Both the position numbers and the translations under genes were made by a program. This document shows positions 1 to 8,149 of a DNA stretch of 64,000 bases, piece after piece. Under the pieces are notes generated by a model. That model searched no databases. It had not been told where the DNA came from and saw only the letters and a program-made list of their open reading frames with translations. Origin of the DNA: Bermanella marisrubri (GTDB taxonomy: Bacteria > Pseudomonadota > Gammaproteobacteria > Pseudomonadales > Oceanobacteraceae). Location of the stretch: positions 625,001 to 689,000 of the forward strand of contig NZ_CP051183.1 in assembly GCF_012295615.1 (NCBI RefSeq). Reading direction: 5' to 3'. How positions within the stretch are numbered: the stretch's first letter is position 1; the number at the start of each line of letters is the position of its first letter.

Positions 1-83
1 ATTTGAAAACGCTGAAAAGCAAAGTAGAGAAAATTGTCCAACCGATTTTGTGTAGGTTGTAGTAACCGGTAACGTCGTTCCTT

Positions 84-121
84 GGCATCCATGCCACCAC
101 GACATACCGTACATCCTGTAC
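84..121. repeat. Short palindromic modules in the rRNA spacer
   Basis: GGCATCCATGCC (84-95) and GTACATCCTGTAC (109-121) are small inverted repeats just before the 5S gene. The same two cores recur at 547-591 in the opposite order. The outer bases GTCGT and ACGAC around the first module extend a possible hairpin. Confidence 0.6.
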
Positions 122-130
122 ATACCAGTT

Positions 131-249
131 TGCTTGACGACATTAGAGCTGTGGAACCACCTGAACCCATTCCGAACTCAGAAGTGAAACGCAGCATCGC
201 CGATGGTAGTGTGGGGCTTCCCCATGTGAGAGTAGGTCATCGTCAAGCT
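131..249 (+). rRNA. rrf: 5S ribosomal RNA
   Basis: This is the last RNA of an rRNA operon transcribed on the plus strand. The 5' strand GCTTGACGA (132-140) pairs with TCGTCAAGC (240-248), forming the closing helix. Between them lie the conserved 5S blocks CCGAACTCAGAAGTGAAAC and AGTAGGTCATC. The length of about 118 nt is normal. The 23S gene must end before position 1, since bases 1-130 look like spacer only. The exact ends are estimated from the helix. Confidence 0.95.
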
Positions 250-260
250 TCTAACAGTAA

Positions 261-297
261 AATCCCCAATCGTTAGTTCGATTGGGGATTTTTTTTG
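261..297 (+). terminator. Intrinsic terminator of the rRNA operon
   Basis: A perfect 12-bp stem (261-272 with 279-290) with a six-base loop TTAGTT is followed directly by a run of Ts. It lies 12 bases after the 5S rRNA and is a textbook Rho-independent terminator. Confidence 0.93.
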
Positions 298-621
298 CTT
301 TAAATTTAATGACACATAGTTTGGTTGCCAAAAGTCCATTCCGATTGGGGATTATAGTGTTTGAATACGCTGATTCTCTCTTCCGTCCTGTCACATGTGA
401 CAAGCCCTGTTCCGCAGGAACGGGTTTGGGGCGCGAAGCGTCACGAAGTGAGACAAGGCGAAGTCTTGGACCCATAGTAGGTCATCGTCTTAAGCACTTT
501 AATCATCGGCTTCCACCATCCCCAACTCATGCGCGAACGACGTGAATACATCCTTGTAGGCCTCACCTCGGCATCCATGCCTCGGAACGCAGTAAAATCA
601 AATGCTCTCGGTGCCTAAACC
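298..621. repeat. Non-coding stretch with chained palindromes, a 5S-tail remnant and repeat modules
   Basis: No plausible gene lies between the rRNA terminator and position 911. Bases 341-353 repeat one arm of the rRNA terminator. Bases 389-466 are a chain of palindromes: a perfect 14-mer, then GTTCC-gca-GGAAC, CGC-gaa-GCG, TCAC-gaa-GTGA and GAC...GTC. AGTAGGTCATCGTC at 476-489 is identical to the end of the 5S gene (231-244). TACATCCTTGTA and GGCATCCATGCC at 547-591 repeat modules found upstream of the 5S. The stretch looks like a decayed rRNA-operon end colonised by small repeats. Confidence 0.7.
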
Positions 622-701
622 CGTCATACCCGTCTTGATCGGGCATCCATTGTTCGGCTTAACATCAATTGGATGGATTCTCAGTCAAGCTGAGAATGAC
701 G
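622..701. repeat. REP/BIME-like composite palindrome
   Basis: The outer bases CGTCAT and ATGACG, the inner pair ATCCAT and ATGGAT, and the local hairpin TTCTCAGTCAAGCTGAGAA form a composite inverted repeat. Many proteobacteria carry dispersed extragenic repeats with this plan (GTCATxCCCG...ATCC...GGAT...GAATGAC). It is probably a dispersed element, but only one copy is visible here. Bases 702-911 after it show nothing recognisable. Confidence 0.6.
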
Positions 702-911
702 ATCTTGCTCACCACTCATAACTAAGCATTCACAACTCAACAGTCAACACTCACAACTTTCTTGTACTCCCGTCTCTAACAACCTTCTATCCCTGGCTCT
801 TATATCGATACGATATGGAAAATGCTGTGTAATCGAGGAACTTGTCCTACCAAATAGCTTCAAAAAACAGTATTCTGTGCCCAAGGCTAAAAAAATAATA
901 ACGAGGCCGTT

Positions 912-2015
912 TTGCTACGAATCTTGTGCTCCCTCGCAATTCTAATTGCGTGGCATTCAAATACATGTGCTGAACTGCAAGACCTTACCGAATCTGAATT
1001 GTCAGAGGTGTCCGGTGAGGGGGTTGGTTATATCTACGAAGATTTCCAATTTAATGCCCAAGACCCCAATCCGATTGATGATACCGATGGCTATAGATTC
1101 AAAATTACTGGTATCGAAGATACAAATAATGACCCAGTAGACGTTTCGTTTTCGCAGATCTATATCGCTGGTGCAGGCAGCAATCGCGGTGCTAACTTAG
1201 ACGGTAACTATGTCAATATTGGCCGCCTTAACAATCCTTTCGAAATCGACATGCTGGATGGCAATAATCTGGGCGGAGGCGGCTACACTGACAAGGCGGT
1301 TTTATCCATTGCCGCGCCAAAACATATTGATGTAAGCCAAGGCTATGACTGTACTGATGCAACTGCCGTACAGGGCAGTGGTACATGTGCGAGCCGTCCT
1401 GAAGGTCAACCCTCAGCAGGTTATCAGGGTGAGCGAATGGATATCGGTTTACAAATCAATACTAACTTCGCTACCAGCTCTGATATTAATATTAACTTAT
1501 ATGCGGAGTCAGCTCATTTTGATGGCAGTTATTTCCGTGTATGGGGCGGTGATGCTGACGTAGATGGAAACTCTACTGTAGAAAGCACCATGATGATGGA
1601 AGCTCGTCTTAATTTTTATGCCGATAAGCTTATTTTGAACAGTTGCGATTTAGATGGCAACAATTGCGGCACAGACGTGGTGATGGACCAGTTACGTATG
1701 GAATTAGCCATAGGTGATGCTAAGTACTATCAACCTGCCACATTTGATGTGAATAGTGACGGCAATTTTACTTTCATGATACATGCTGTTCCTAGTCCAG
1801 CTGCTAATCCTGATGCTCCTGGAACAATTGGTGCTAATGGTTTGAGAACGTCTAGCAATACGGCTACTTGGGATTGGTATCAGGATTATTATACCAATGG
1901 TGCAAAGACGAATATCAGCGTTGGCGATTTAAGTGTCGGCGGTACAAGCTTCGGCTCTTCTCGTATTCAAGGTTTACAAATTCAATACTTGGAGGTCACC
2001 AGTCATGACATTTAA
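912..2015 (+). CDS. Sec-exported protein with LTESELSEVSG motif (first of three)
   Basis: This 367-residue protein has an apparent signal peptide (residues 1-20, ending TCA) followed at once by ELQDLTESELSEVSGEG. That motif is shared in form with the next two gene products. The rest is Asp/Asn/Gly-rich and looks beta-structured, with Cys pairs such as CDLDGNNC. It resembles proteins annotated as DUF6160 or FilA-like in Gammaproteobacteria, but I do not know a function. The start is TTG, chosen because GAGG at 903-906 is a suitable ribosome site and the signal peptide begins here. Its 3' end overlaps the next gene's start. Confidence 0.8.
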   Translation: MLRILCSLAILIAWHSNTCAELQDLTESELSEVSGEGVGYIYEDFQFNAQDPNPIDDTDGYRFKITGIEDTNNDPVDVSFSQIYIAGAGSNRGANLDGNYVNIGRLNNPFEIDMLDGNNLGGGGYTDKAVLSIAAPKHIDVSQGYDCTDATAVQGSGTCASRPEGQPSAGYQGERMDIGLQINTNFATSSDININLYAESAHFDGSYFRVWGGDADVDGNSTVESTMMMEARLNFYADKLILNSCDLDGNNCGTDVVMDQLRMELAIGDAKYYQPATFDVNSDGNFTFMIHAVPSPAANPDAPGTIGANGLRTSSNTATWDWYQDYYTNGAKTNISVGDLSVGGTSFGSSRIQGLQIQYLEVTSHDI

Positions 2016-2610
2016 TCGACTTCCAATTCTTACCATATTTGTAGCGAGTGCTAATTCTTTTGCACTCGAACCCATGACAGATGAAGCCATGACGCAAGTC
2101 ACTGGACAAAATGGTGTCTATTTGTCAGGTGATATTACCTTTAATGAATTAGGCGGCCCGCTTACATCTACGGATCCTAATAATATCGATCCCGACGGAG
2201 CTGGTCCGCTCATTGCCGTTTGGGGTTCTTGTGCACAAAAGGCAGCTGGAGAAGTAGAGCGTTGCGGCGCACGCTTGTCGGCTAAAACCAATGCGACAGA
2301 GGGCTATTACGTATTGGATGAGATGCGTGGAAAGTTATCGTTCGAAGGCCTTACCCTAAAAGCCCGTGAGATTGATCAATCAACCGATGACTTTGGTGGT
2401 GATGAAGTTGCGTTCGATGGCAAAACCGTTTTAGAGATTGGCTTACCTAACAATATTCGCTTTGAAGATTTCAGCTATAACCTTGCCACCAGTAATACCG
2501 CTCGACCTACAGATGCGGGTCACCAGCAGCGAGATCTTTATGGTGTGGAAATCAATGGCAACATTGAAATGCATGGCAATCTTCTGCTTTTTCCCACGGG
2601 GACGCCATAA
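2005..2610 (+). CDS. Sec-exported protein with MTDEAMTQVTG motif (second of three)
   Basis: This 201-residue protein starts at the ATG at 2005, not at the longer upstream frame. GGAGG at 1991-1995 precedes it and a signal peptide begins there (cut near NSFA). The mature start reads LEPMTDEAMTQVTGQNG, matching the motif of its neighbours. The body is short, Gly/Asp-rich and contains two cysteines about ten residues apart. It overlaps the previous gene by 11 bases and shares one base (TAATG) with the next, so the three genes are translationally coupled. The function is unknown. Confidence 0.82.
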   Translation: MTFNRLPILTIFVASANSFALEPMTDEAMTQVTGQNGVYLSGDITFNELGGPLTSTDPNNIDPDGAGPLIAVWGSCAQKAAGEVERCGARLSAKTNATEGYYVLDEMRGKLSFEGLTLKAREIDQSTDDFGGDEVAFDGKTVLEIGLPNNIRFEDFSYNLATSNTARPTDAGHQQRDLYGVEINGNIEMHGNLLLFPTGTP

Positions 2611-5171
2611 TGTTTGAGTGGAAACGGAATCTACTTTCTATCGCAATCACCTTGCCTTTTGCCTCAGCATCCCAAGCTGAACTTCAAATGCTGGGTGATG
2701 AATCTCTAGAAGCTGTTACAGGTCAGACAGGTCTAACAGTTGAACTGCATAAGCAAATCGAAGTAAGCGAAGTGGTTTATTCCGATAAAGATTCCGATAC
2801 TGTTGGCGGTATTTTGGAAATGAAAGATATCGTTATTGGTAACCCTGCCGATGTGAATAATCAGCAAGCCATATCCGTGCATCAATATGATGTGGATGGG
2901 ACCGATGGCTTAGTTATAAAAAGTACCTTTCAGCCGACGCGTTTACAAATCGGTTCCATTTCTGTTGGTGACCATCGCGGTAGTGTATTGGACAGTTATG
3001 CGACTCGAAAAAGTTTGGGCACGTTCATGTACGATTGGACTGGCACATCGGAAATGCGAATTCGCGGTAAAGATGCGGGTGATTCAGGTTTCATCATTAA
3101 CTCCACAACCAACATTACTGATTCGGATTTTCGTTGGGTGACCAACGGCAATACTATGTTGGTTGATGGCATGCAGGTGGGTAGTACTATAACAGACATG
3201 ACTATTGATGTACTTGATAACGGTACTGAGGCGTATCTCGCTTTAGCTATTCCAAGTATGCAATATAACTTTACGCTGAGCGGTTTATGCTTCGCTGAAT
3301 CCGAAAATTGCGGTACGAACTCTTTGGGCACTGTGCAAAGTAATATGGCCTATAAAAATAGCTATGTACACATCTTTGGTGGTGGTCGTGAAGGTCGTGG
3401 TATTGGTGTGGATGCCTATTTTGAAATCGATGAGGCCGTTAGCAATAGCTGGTCTTATACGGATGAAGCGACACTGACCATGGCCAACATGACAGGTTAT
3501 TCATCGTTAAATGGCTTTACGTTTGATATTGGTCAAGATGAAGCACAGATCGGTGACCATATTGCGCTGCAGTTTGATCGTTTAGAAGGTAATTTTCGTG
3601 CTGCCACATTGGAGATAGGTGCAGGTAATGCTATTGGTGAATTCCAAGTTATCTATGATTTTCAAGATGGTGTGCATGATTCGGTAATTTATCAGAACCA
3701 GCTTAAAGTAGCGCCTGGTATTGCTTGGGCAGGTCAGAGTTTTGCCGATTTAACCACTGAGGGCTTTACCGAATTAGAAACATTTTATAGTAATGTAGAC
3801 CAATATGCCGACGGTATAAGTATTTACAACGAGTGGAATCTTACAGCGGATATTATTTATACCGATCGAGATAATGGTAATGACCCTAGTGCCCTGTTAC
3901 CGGGTAAAATTGTCGTTAGTAATTTTCAGAGCCATGGTTCGGGATACGCGTCTTTCGATATTCGGCAAGGCAACTCCATTACCGGGAATGGTGATACTTA
4001 TTTAGCCGTTGGTATACGTAACTACCAAGGAAGTTATTCGATTGACGGTTTGCGTGTGGGTGATGAAAATGCGCAATTGCAGGGCGGCACAGAATTGTTG
4101 CTTCCACTCGGTATATATCCTGCTTATGAATTTACAATGAACGCTGCAGTAGAAGTGCGGACTGGAGGCCAAACTGGTTCTGGAGTGAGGTTCGATGGTG
4201 ATGTATTGATTACCGATGGTACTTTTGCTTATAGCACCAATATTCTGAATGAAGGCCAAGTGGACGAGAGAGTTGTTGGTATTTGGGCCGACGATGTGCG
4301 CTATGAATACCATTTCCGTGAGTACACTCTGGATGTTGGTGAAGATTTAGCTGGAGCCTTCCCTGGCGATGCCATTCGTTTACGTCAAGGTGAACGCATA
4401 AGTGATCTAGATATTGGTAATTTACGCTGGGGCGATAAAAACACCGGTGATAGTTTAGGCCGGATTCGTGTACAAAAATATCAACAAGACTCGCAATTAG
4501 TTATTCAGGCTGGTGGAGCTGGTGTGGATAGCGCTGGCAATCCTATTGGTGCTACTTGTATCGGTGGTTCGGGTGCGGATTCCGTGGCATGTGAAAACAA
4601 TGGTGGTCAGTGGTTAGATCGTGGAACAGACGGTTTGACCGTCAGTTTAAAACAAAACTGGATGAACCAAGATGCCACAGACCTAAGCAAAGTGAACCGA
4701 ATCACCTGGGAAAATAATCGCACAACGGACGGTAGTGGTAATCCTGTGAATGATACAGGCACGCAATTTATTTTGGATAATATTCGCACCAGTGATGGTT
4801 ATAATTTGACCGAAAATGATTTTGGTATGCAGCTAAGCTTGGCTGTGGATGTGGCACCTACCCGCGTAATTAAGAAAGAAGATGGACCTGATGAAAATGG
4901 TATTTCCGGTACAAGGGGCCAAGAGAAAGTTGTCACGGGTACTGGGCCTACAGATTATGTGTATAAGGATATTGCAACGTTAACAGCAACAGACAAAGCC
5001 AACCGCCCATTGGGTTTTGCTGTTCAGGGTCAATTACAATTTAAAGAGTTGGATATTGAATCCATTCAATTAAAGCATCCCAACGTAGCTCAACCGCAAA
5101 CGGTGATACATGAGCTAAAAATGCAAAATTTCAACGTTACTTCAAACCTAACAGCTACTCCAATTAACTGA
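2610..5171 (+). CDS. Large Sec-exported beta-rich protein with DESLEAVTG motif (third of three)
   Basis: The product has 853 residues. A signal peptide (about 1-23, ending SQA) is followed by ELQMLGDESLEAVTGQTG. The remainder is a long series of strand-like segments alternating with Asp/Asn/Gly turns, e.g. repeated IxVGD and LxIG pieces. It also has two Cys pairs (CFAESENC and CIGGSGADSVAC). No enzyme motif, transmembrane anchor or C-terminal porin signature is seen, so it may be a secreted or surface-held scaffold. It may be the main structural product of the operon, with the two smaller paralogues as accessory subunits; that is inference. Confidence 0.82.
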   Translation: MFEWKRNLLSIAITLPFASASQAELQMLGDESLEAVTGQTGLTVELHKQIEVSEVVYSDKDSDTVGGILEMKDIVIGNPADVNNQQAISVHQYDVDGTDGLVIKSTFQPTRLQIGSISVGDHRGSVLDSYATRKSLGTFMYDWTGTSEMRIRGKDAGDSGFIINSTTNITDSDFRWVTNGNTMLVDGMQVGSTITDMTIDVLDNGTEAYLALAIPSMQYNFTLSGLCFAESENCGTNSLGTVQSNMAYKNSYVHIFGGGREGRGIGVDAYFEIDEAVSNSWSYTDEATLTMANMTGYSSLNGFTFDIGQDEAQIGDHIALQFDRLEGNFRAATLEIGAGNAIGEFQVIYDFQDGVHDSVIYQNQLKVAPGIAWAGQSFADLTTEGFTELETFYSNVDQYADGISIYNEWNLTADIIYTDRDNGNDPSALLPGKIVVSNFQSHGSGYASFDIRQGNSITGNGDTYLAVGIRNYQGSYSIDGLRVGDENAQLQGGTELLLPLGIYPAYEFTMNAAVEVRTGGQTGSGVRFDGDVLITDGTFAYSTNILNEGQVDERVVGIWADDVRYEYHFREYTLDVGEDLAGAFPGDAIRLRQGERISDLDIGNLRWGDKNTGDSLGRIRVQKYQQDSQLVIQAGGAGVDSAGNPIGATCIGGSGADSVACENNGGQWLDRGTDGLTVSLKQNWMNQDATDLSKVNRITWENNRTTDGSGNPVNDTGTQFILDNIRTSDGYNLTENDFGMQLSLAVDVAPTRVIKKEDGPDENGISGTRGQEKVVTGTGPTDYVYKDIATLTATDKANRPLGFAVQGQLQFKELDIESIQLKHPNVAQPQTVIHELKMQNFNVTSNLTATPIN

Positions 5172-5184
5172 TCATTACAACGTG

Positions 5185-5209
5185 TTACCCTCATGTTAAC
5201 TGAGGGTAA
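5185..5209 (+). terminator. Hairpin after the three-gene operon
   Basis: TTACCCTCA (5185-5193) and TGAGGGTAA (5201-5209) form a perfect 9-bp stem with a seven-base loop 14 bases after the stop codon. There is no T-run, so it may be a weak or Rho-assisted terminator or an mRNA-stabilising hairpin. Confidence 0.45.
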
Positions 5210-5318
5210 ACATGGAAATTTCCGACGACTCCCGTTATAGTTCAACTATTATTCATACCTTATTTGTTCAAACCTTGAGATTTCATAAAGTAGGTTTGAT
5301 TGCGCTTCAGGAGAGTAC

Positions 5319-6854
5319 ATGAGCGAACTAATCATCTTTGATACCACTATGCGTGATGGCGAGCAAAGCCCAGGCGCTTCTATGACTCTGGATGAGAAGG
5401 TACGTATCGGTAAAGCCCTGGAAAAGATGCGTGTAGACGTCATTGAAGCCGGCTTCGCCGCTGCCAGTATCGGCGATTTTGAATCCATTGCGGCTGTGGC
5501 TAAAGCGGTCAAAGAATCGACTATCTGTTCTCTTGCGCGGGCCGTTGATAATGATATTGATCGCGCAGCAGAAGCGCTTAAGCAGGCTGAACGAGCTCGA
5601 ATCCATACGTTTATTGCTACCAGCCCGATTCATATGGAGCATAAGCTTCGTATGTCTCCAGACCAAGTGGTAGAGCGTGCAGTCTATGCAGTGAAACGCG
5701 CCCGCAGTCATGTGGCGGATGTAGAGTTTTCATGTGAAGATGCTGGTCGCAGTGACATGGATTTCTTGTGTCGTGTGATTGAAGCCGCTATCGATGCAGG
5801 TGCTAGCACCATCAATATTCCTGATACCGTGGGTTATGCGATCCCTGAAGAGTTTGGTTATAAAATCAAAACCTTGTTAGAGCGCATTCCCAATGCTGAT
5901 AAAGCGATTTTTTCTGTGCATTGTCACAATGATCTTGGTTTGGCTGTAGCTAATTCTCTGGCCGCCGTGAGCAATGGTGCTCGTCAGGTTGAGTGTACCA
6001 TTAATGGTTTAGGTGAGCGCGCGGGCAACGCGGCTCTAGAAGAAATCGTCATGGGTGTGAAAACACGTCCTGATTTGTTTGACGTGCAAACCAATATTGA
6101 TCCTCAATTTATTGTGCCTACGTCGCGCATGGTCTCCACCATTACCGGTTTCCCGGTACAGCCCAATAAGGCCATTGTGGGCGCGAATGCGTTTGCACAC
6201 GAATCAGGCATTCACCAAGATGGTGTATTAAAGCATCGCGAAACCTACGAAATCATGAAAGCGGAAGATGTGGGTTGGGGCGCCAACCGTATGGTAATGG
6301 GCAAGCACTCAGGTCGTGCGGCTTTCCGTTCTCGATTAGAAGAGCTGGGTGTGACGTTTGAATCAGATCAAGATCTGAATAAAGCGTTCGCTCAATTCAA
6401 AGAGTTAGCTGATAAAAAGCATGAAATTTTCGATGAAGATTTGCAGGCATTGGTAAGCGCCGCTCGTAATATGGACGATAAATATCAGTTGGTCACTTTG
6501 GAAGCGCATAGCCAAACAGGTGAATCACCTACTGCTAAATTGACCATTACTGTGGATGGCAAAGAGGTGAAGACATCTGCGCAAGGCAGTGGTCCTGTGG
6601 ATGCTACGTTTAAAGCGATCGAAGAAGTGGTTAAAAGCAATACTACCGTTCAGTTGTACAGTGTGAACGCGATTACCAGTGGCACAGACAGTCAAGGTGA
6701 AGTGACGGTTCGTTTAGAAAAGGCCGGTCGTATCGTGAATGGTTTGGGCAGTGATACGGATATTGTGATTGCCTCGGCTAAAGCCTATATCAATGCGCTG
6801 AATTTACTGGAAAGCAAAACCGAACGTGCGCATCCGCAGTCTGAAGGCGTGTAA
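5319..6854 (+). CDS. leuA: 2-isopropylmalate synthase
   Basis: LeuA condenses acetyl-CoA with 2-oxoisovalerate in the first committed step of leucine synthesis. The 511-residue protein is the usual length for the E. coli type. [11 protein letters not shown] near the N-terminus and the metal-binding HCHNDLG near residue 205 mark the HMGL-like catalytic domain. The [11 protein letters not shown] segment follows, and residues from about 390 onward form the leucine-sensing regulatory domain. GGAG precedes the ATG. The TAA overlaps the start of the next gene (TAATG). I saw no leucine-rich leader peptide upstream, so attenuation of that kind is not supported. Confidence 0.97.
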   Translation: MSELIIFDTTMRDGEQSPGASMTLDEKVRIGKALEKMRVDVIEAGFAAASIGDFESIAAVAKAVKESTICSLARAVDNDIDRAAEALKQAERARIHTFIATSPIHMEHKLRMSPDQVVERAVYAVKRARSHVADVEFSCEDAGRSDMDFLCRVIEAAIDAGASTINIPDTVGYAIPEEFGYKIKTLLERIPNADKAIFSVHCHNDLGLAVANSLAAVSNGARQVECTINGLGERAGNAALEEIVMGVKTRPDLFDVQTNIDPQFIVPTSRMVSTITGFPVQPNKAIVGANAFAHESGIHQDGVLKHRETYEIMKAEDVGWGANRMVMGKHSGRAAFRSRLEELGVTFESDQDLNKAFAQFKELADKKHEIFDEDLQALVSAARNMDDKYQLVTLEAHSQTGESPTAKLTITVDGKEVKTSAQGSGPVDATFKAIEEVVKSNTTVQLYSVNAITSGTDSQGEVTVRLEKAGRIVNGLGSDTDIVIASAKAYINALNLLESKTERAHPQSEGV

Positions 6855-7660
6855 TGAGTGCGAATGCTGGATATGATCAAGCTCAGCTGTTGTATTTAAA
6901 GCAGCTGGGTATTGATGTTTGGGTGCCAAGAGATGCCTTAGTCGACTCAAATACGGCTGATGATGTCGAGCAATCTCAAGCTTCGGTTGAATACAACCAA
7001 GCTGTTCATGCTCAAGCGGAAACACGCCCGTCGCAAGAGACGCCAAGCGCTCAAACGAATCCAGTTGTGCAGGCCAATTCGAGTTCGCTATCCAACCAGC
7101 CAGAAACTTCGCAGCATGCACTTGCTAAACCGGTGGTAGATACACAAAGTTCTGCACCGCAAATCAATGTTACAAGTGCTCCAGCGTTTCCGCTCGCCAA
7201 TCCTATTGCGGAATCCTCATCGACCAACATTCCACCGGCTTCGCAAGAATCGGTTCCCGAGTTTACGCTTAACTATTGGTGTTATCGAAGCGGCCTTTGG
7301 GTAGTTACTGCTGAAGCGAATTTAACGCCCCAGCATCACGCTTTTGTGCATAACGTAGCGCAGGCTTTGCAAGGTATGAAAAGCAAACCCAAGCATGTGG
7401 GGATGTTCGTTTGGCCAATGCTAGACGCACCTAATGTGGACCAAGGGGAATCGGTAGCGAAGCGCTATTTAGCAGAACACTTTGAGCAGTTAAAAGCGTT
7501 TGTAGAGCCTAAGCATCTATTATGTTTCGCTGGCAGTGATCAATGGCTAACAGAATTGCCTAGCACAGGCATTGACGGTACTTTAGCAGAAACCATGTCT
7601 TCAATTGATAGCAAGCGCGCATTATGGCAAACCATTCAGCCTCTCAGCTCATTTTTTTAA
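6854..7660 (+). CDS. holD: Probable DNA polymerase III psi subunit (HolD-like)
   Basis: HolD links the clamp-loader to chi and SSB. Three points support the call. The N-terminus contains LKQLGIDVW, close to the E. coli psi start LQQLGITQW. The C-terminus SKRALWQTIQPLSSFF matches the psi ending with RAALWQQI and FF. It also lies directly upstream of rimI, as in E. coli holD-rimI. Unlike the 137-residue E. coli protein it has 268 residues, because a Gln/Ser/Pro/Ala-rich linker (about residues 35-135) separates the two conserved parts. It shares the TAATG junction with leuA, an unusual partner. Sequence identity is low, so the call rests on motifs plus position. Confidence 0.75.
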   Translation: MSANAGYDQAQLLYLKQLGIDVWVPRDALVDSNTADDVEQSQASVEYNQAVHAQAETRPSQETPSAQTNPVVQANSSSLSNQPETSQHALAKPVVDTQSSAPQINVTSAPAFPLANPIAESSSTNIPPASQESVPEFTLNYWCYRSGLWVVTAEANLTPQHHAFVHNVAQALQGMKSKPKHVGMFVWPMLDAPNVDQGESVAKRYLAEHFEQLKAFVEPKHLLCFAGSDQWLTELPSTGIDGTLAETMSSIDSKRALWQTIQPLSSFF

Positions 7661-7677
7661 GTGGTAGGATGCGGTAA

Positions 7678-8118
7678 TTGATCACCATTCGCAGCATGGA
7701 AATAAACGACATTGATGTCGTCATTAACATCGAGCATCAAGGTTATAGTTTTCCTTGGTCTCGCTCCCTATTTGAACAAGCGATTCATTCCAATAAATAC
7801 GCTGCAGTGATTGAGTACAAAAATAAGATCTGTGGTTATGCTGTGCTCTCTTATGTCGTTGGCGAGGCAGAACTACTCAATATCTGTGTGGACCCGAAAG
7901 AACGTGGCCAAGGACTTGCTCAGACTCTTCTTAAGCACTTGATGGATGAAGCAAAGAAAGCGGAAAATCATGAAATGTTTTTAGAGGTTCGTCCCAGCAA
8001 TGACGCCGCGATACATATTTATCAAAAGCATGGTTTCAACGAAATAGGTCGCCGCAAAGACTATTATCCGACTAAGGGCGGAAGAGAGGACGCTCTTCTT
8101 ATGGCGGCAGTGCTCTAG
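7678..8118 (+). CDS. rimI: Ribosomal protein S18 alanine N-acetyltransferase
   Basis: RimI is a GNAT acetyltransferase that modifies the N-terminal alanine of ribosomal protein S18. The protein (146 residues, E. coli 148) shows FPWSRSLFEQ near residue 24. The acetyl-CoA site is VDPKERGQGLAQTLL. The C-terminal EVRPSNDAAIHIYQKHGF and YYPTKGGREDALLM match the family. The start is TTG, with AGGAT seven bases upstream; the next in-frame ATG would remove conserved residues. It follows holD by 17 bases. Confidence 0.94.
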   Translation: MITIRSMEINDIDVVINIEHQGYSFPWSRSLFEQAIHSNKYAAVIEYKNKICGYAVLSYVVGEAELLNICVDPKERGQGLAQTLLKHLMDEAKKAENHEMFLEVRPSNDAAIHIYQKHGFNEIGRRKDYYPTKGGREDALLMAAVL

Positions 8119-8149
8119 TCATTCATTTCACTTCATTGTAGGAGGGCAT

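Noticed and set aside
82-276. A 64-codon open frame across the 5S gene
   Set aside because: It overlaps the 5S rRNA and its terminator and has no coding character.
389-402. The 14-base palindrome as a transposon end
   Set aside because: No matching inverted end, target-site duplication or transposase is seen.
282-545. An 87-codon frame after the rRNA terminator
   Set aside because: It runs through palindromes and the 5S-tail remnant; no ribosome site and no protein-like composition.
5210-5318. A leucine-rich leader peptide before leuA
   Set aside because: No short frame with leucine runs and no attenuator hairpin was found.
5328-5711. A 127-codon frame antisense to leuA
   Set aside because: The sense strand is clearly leuA; this is an antisense shadow with no ribosome site.
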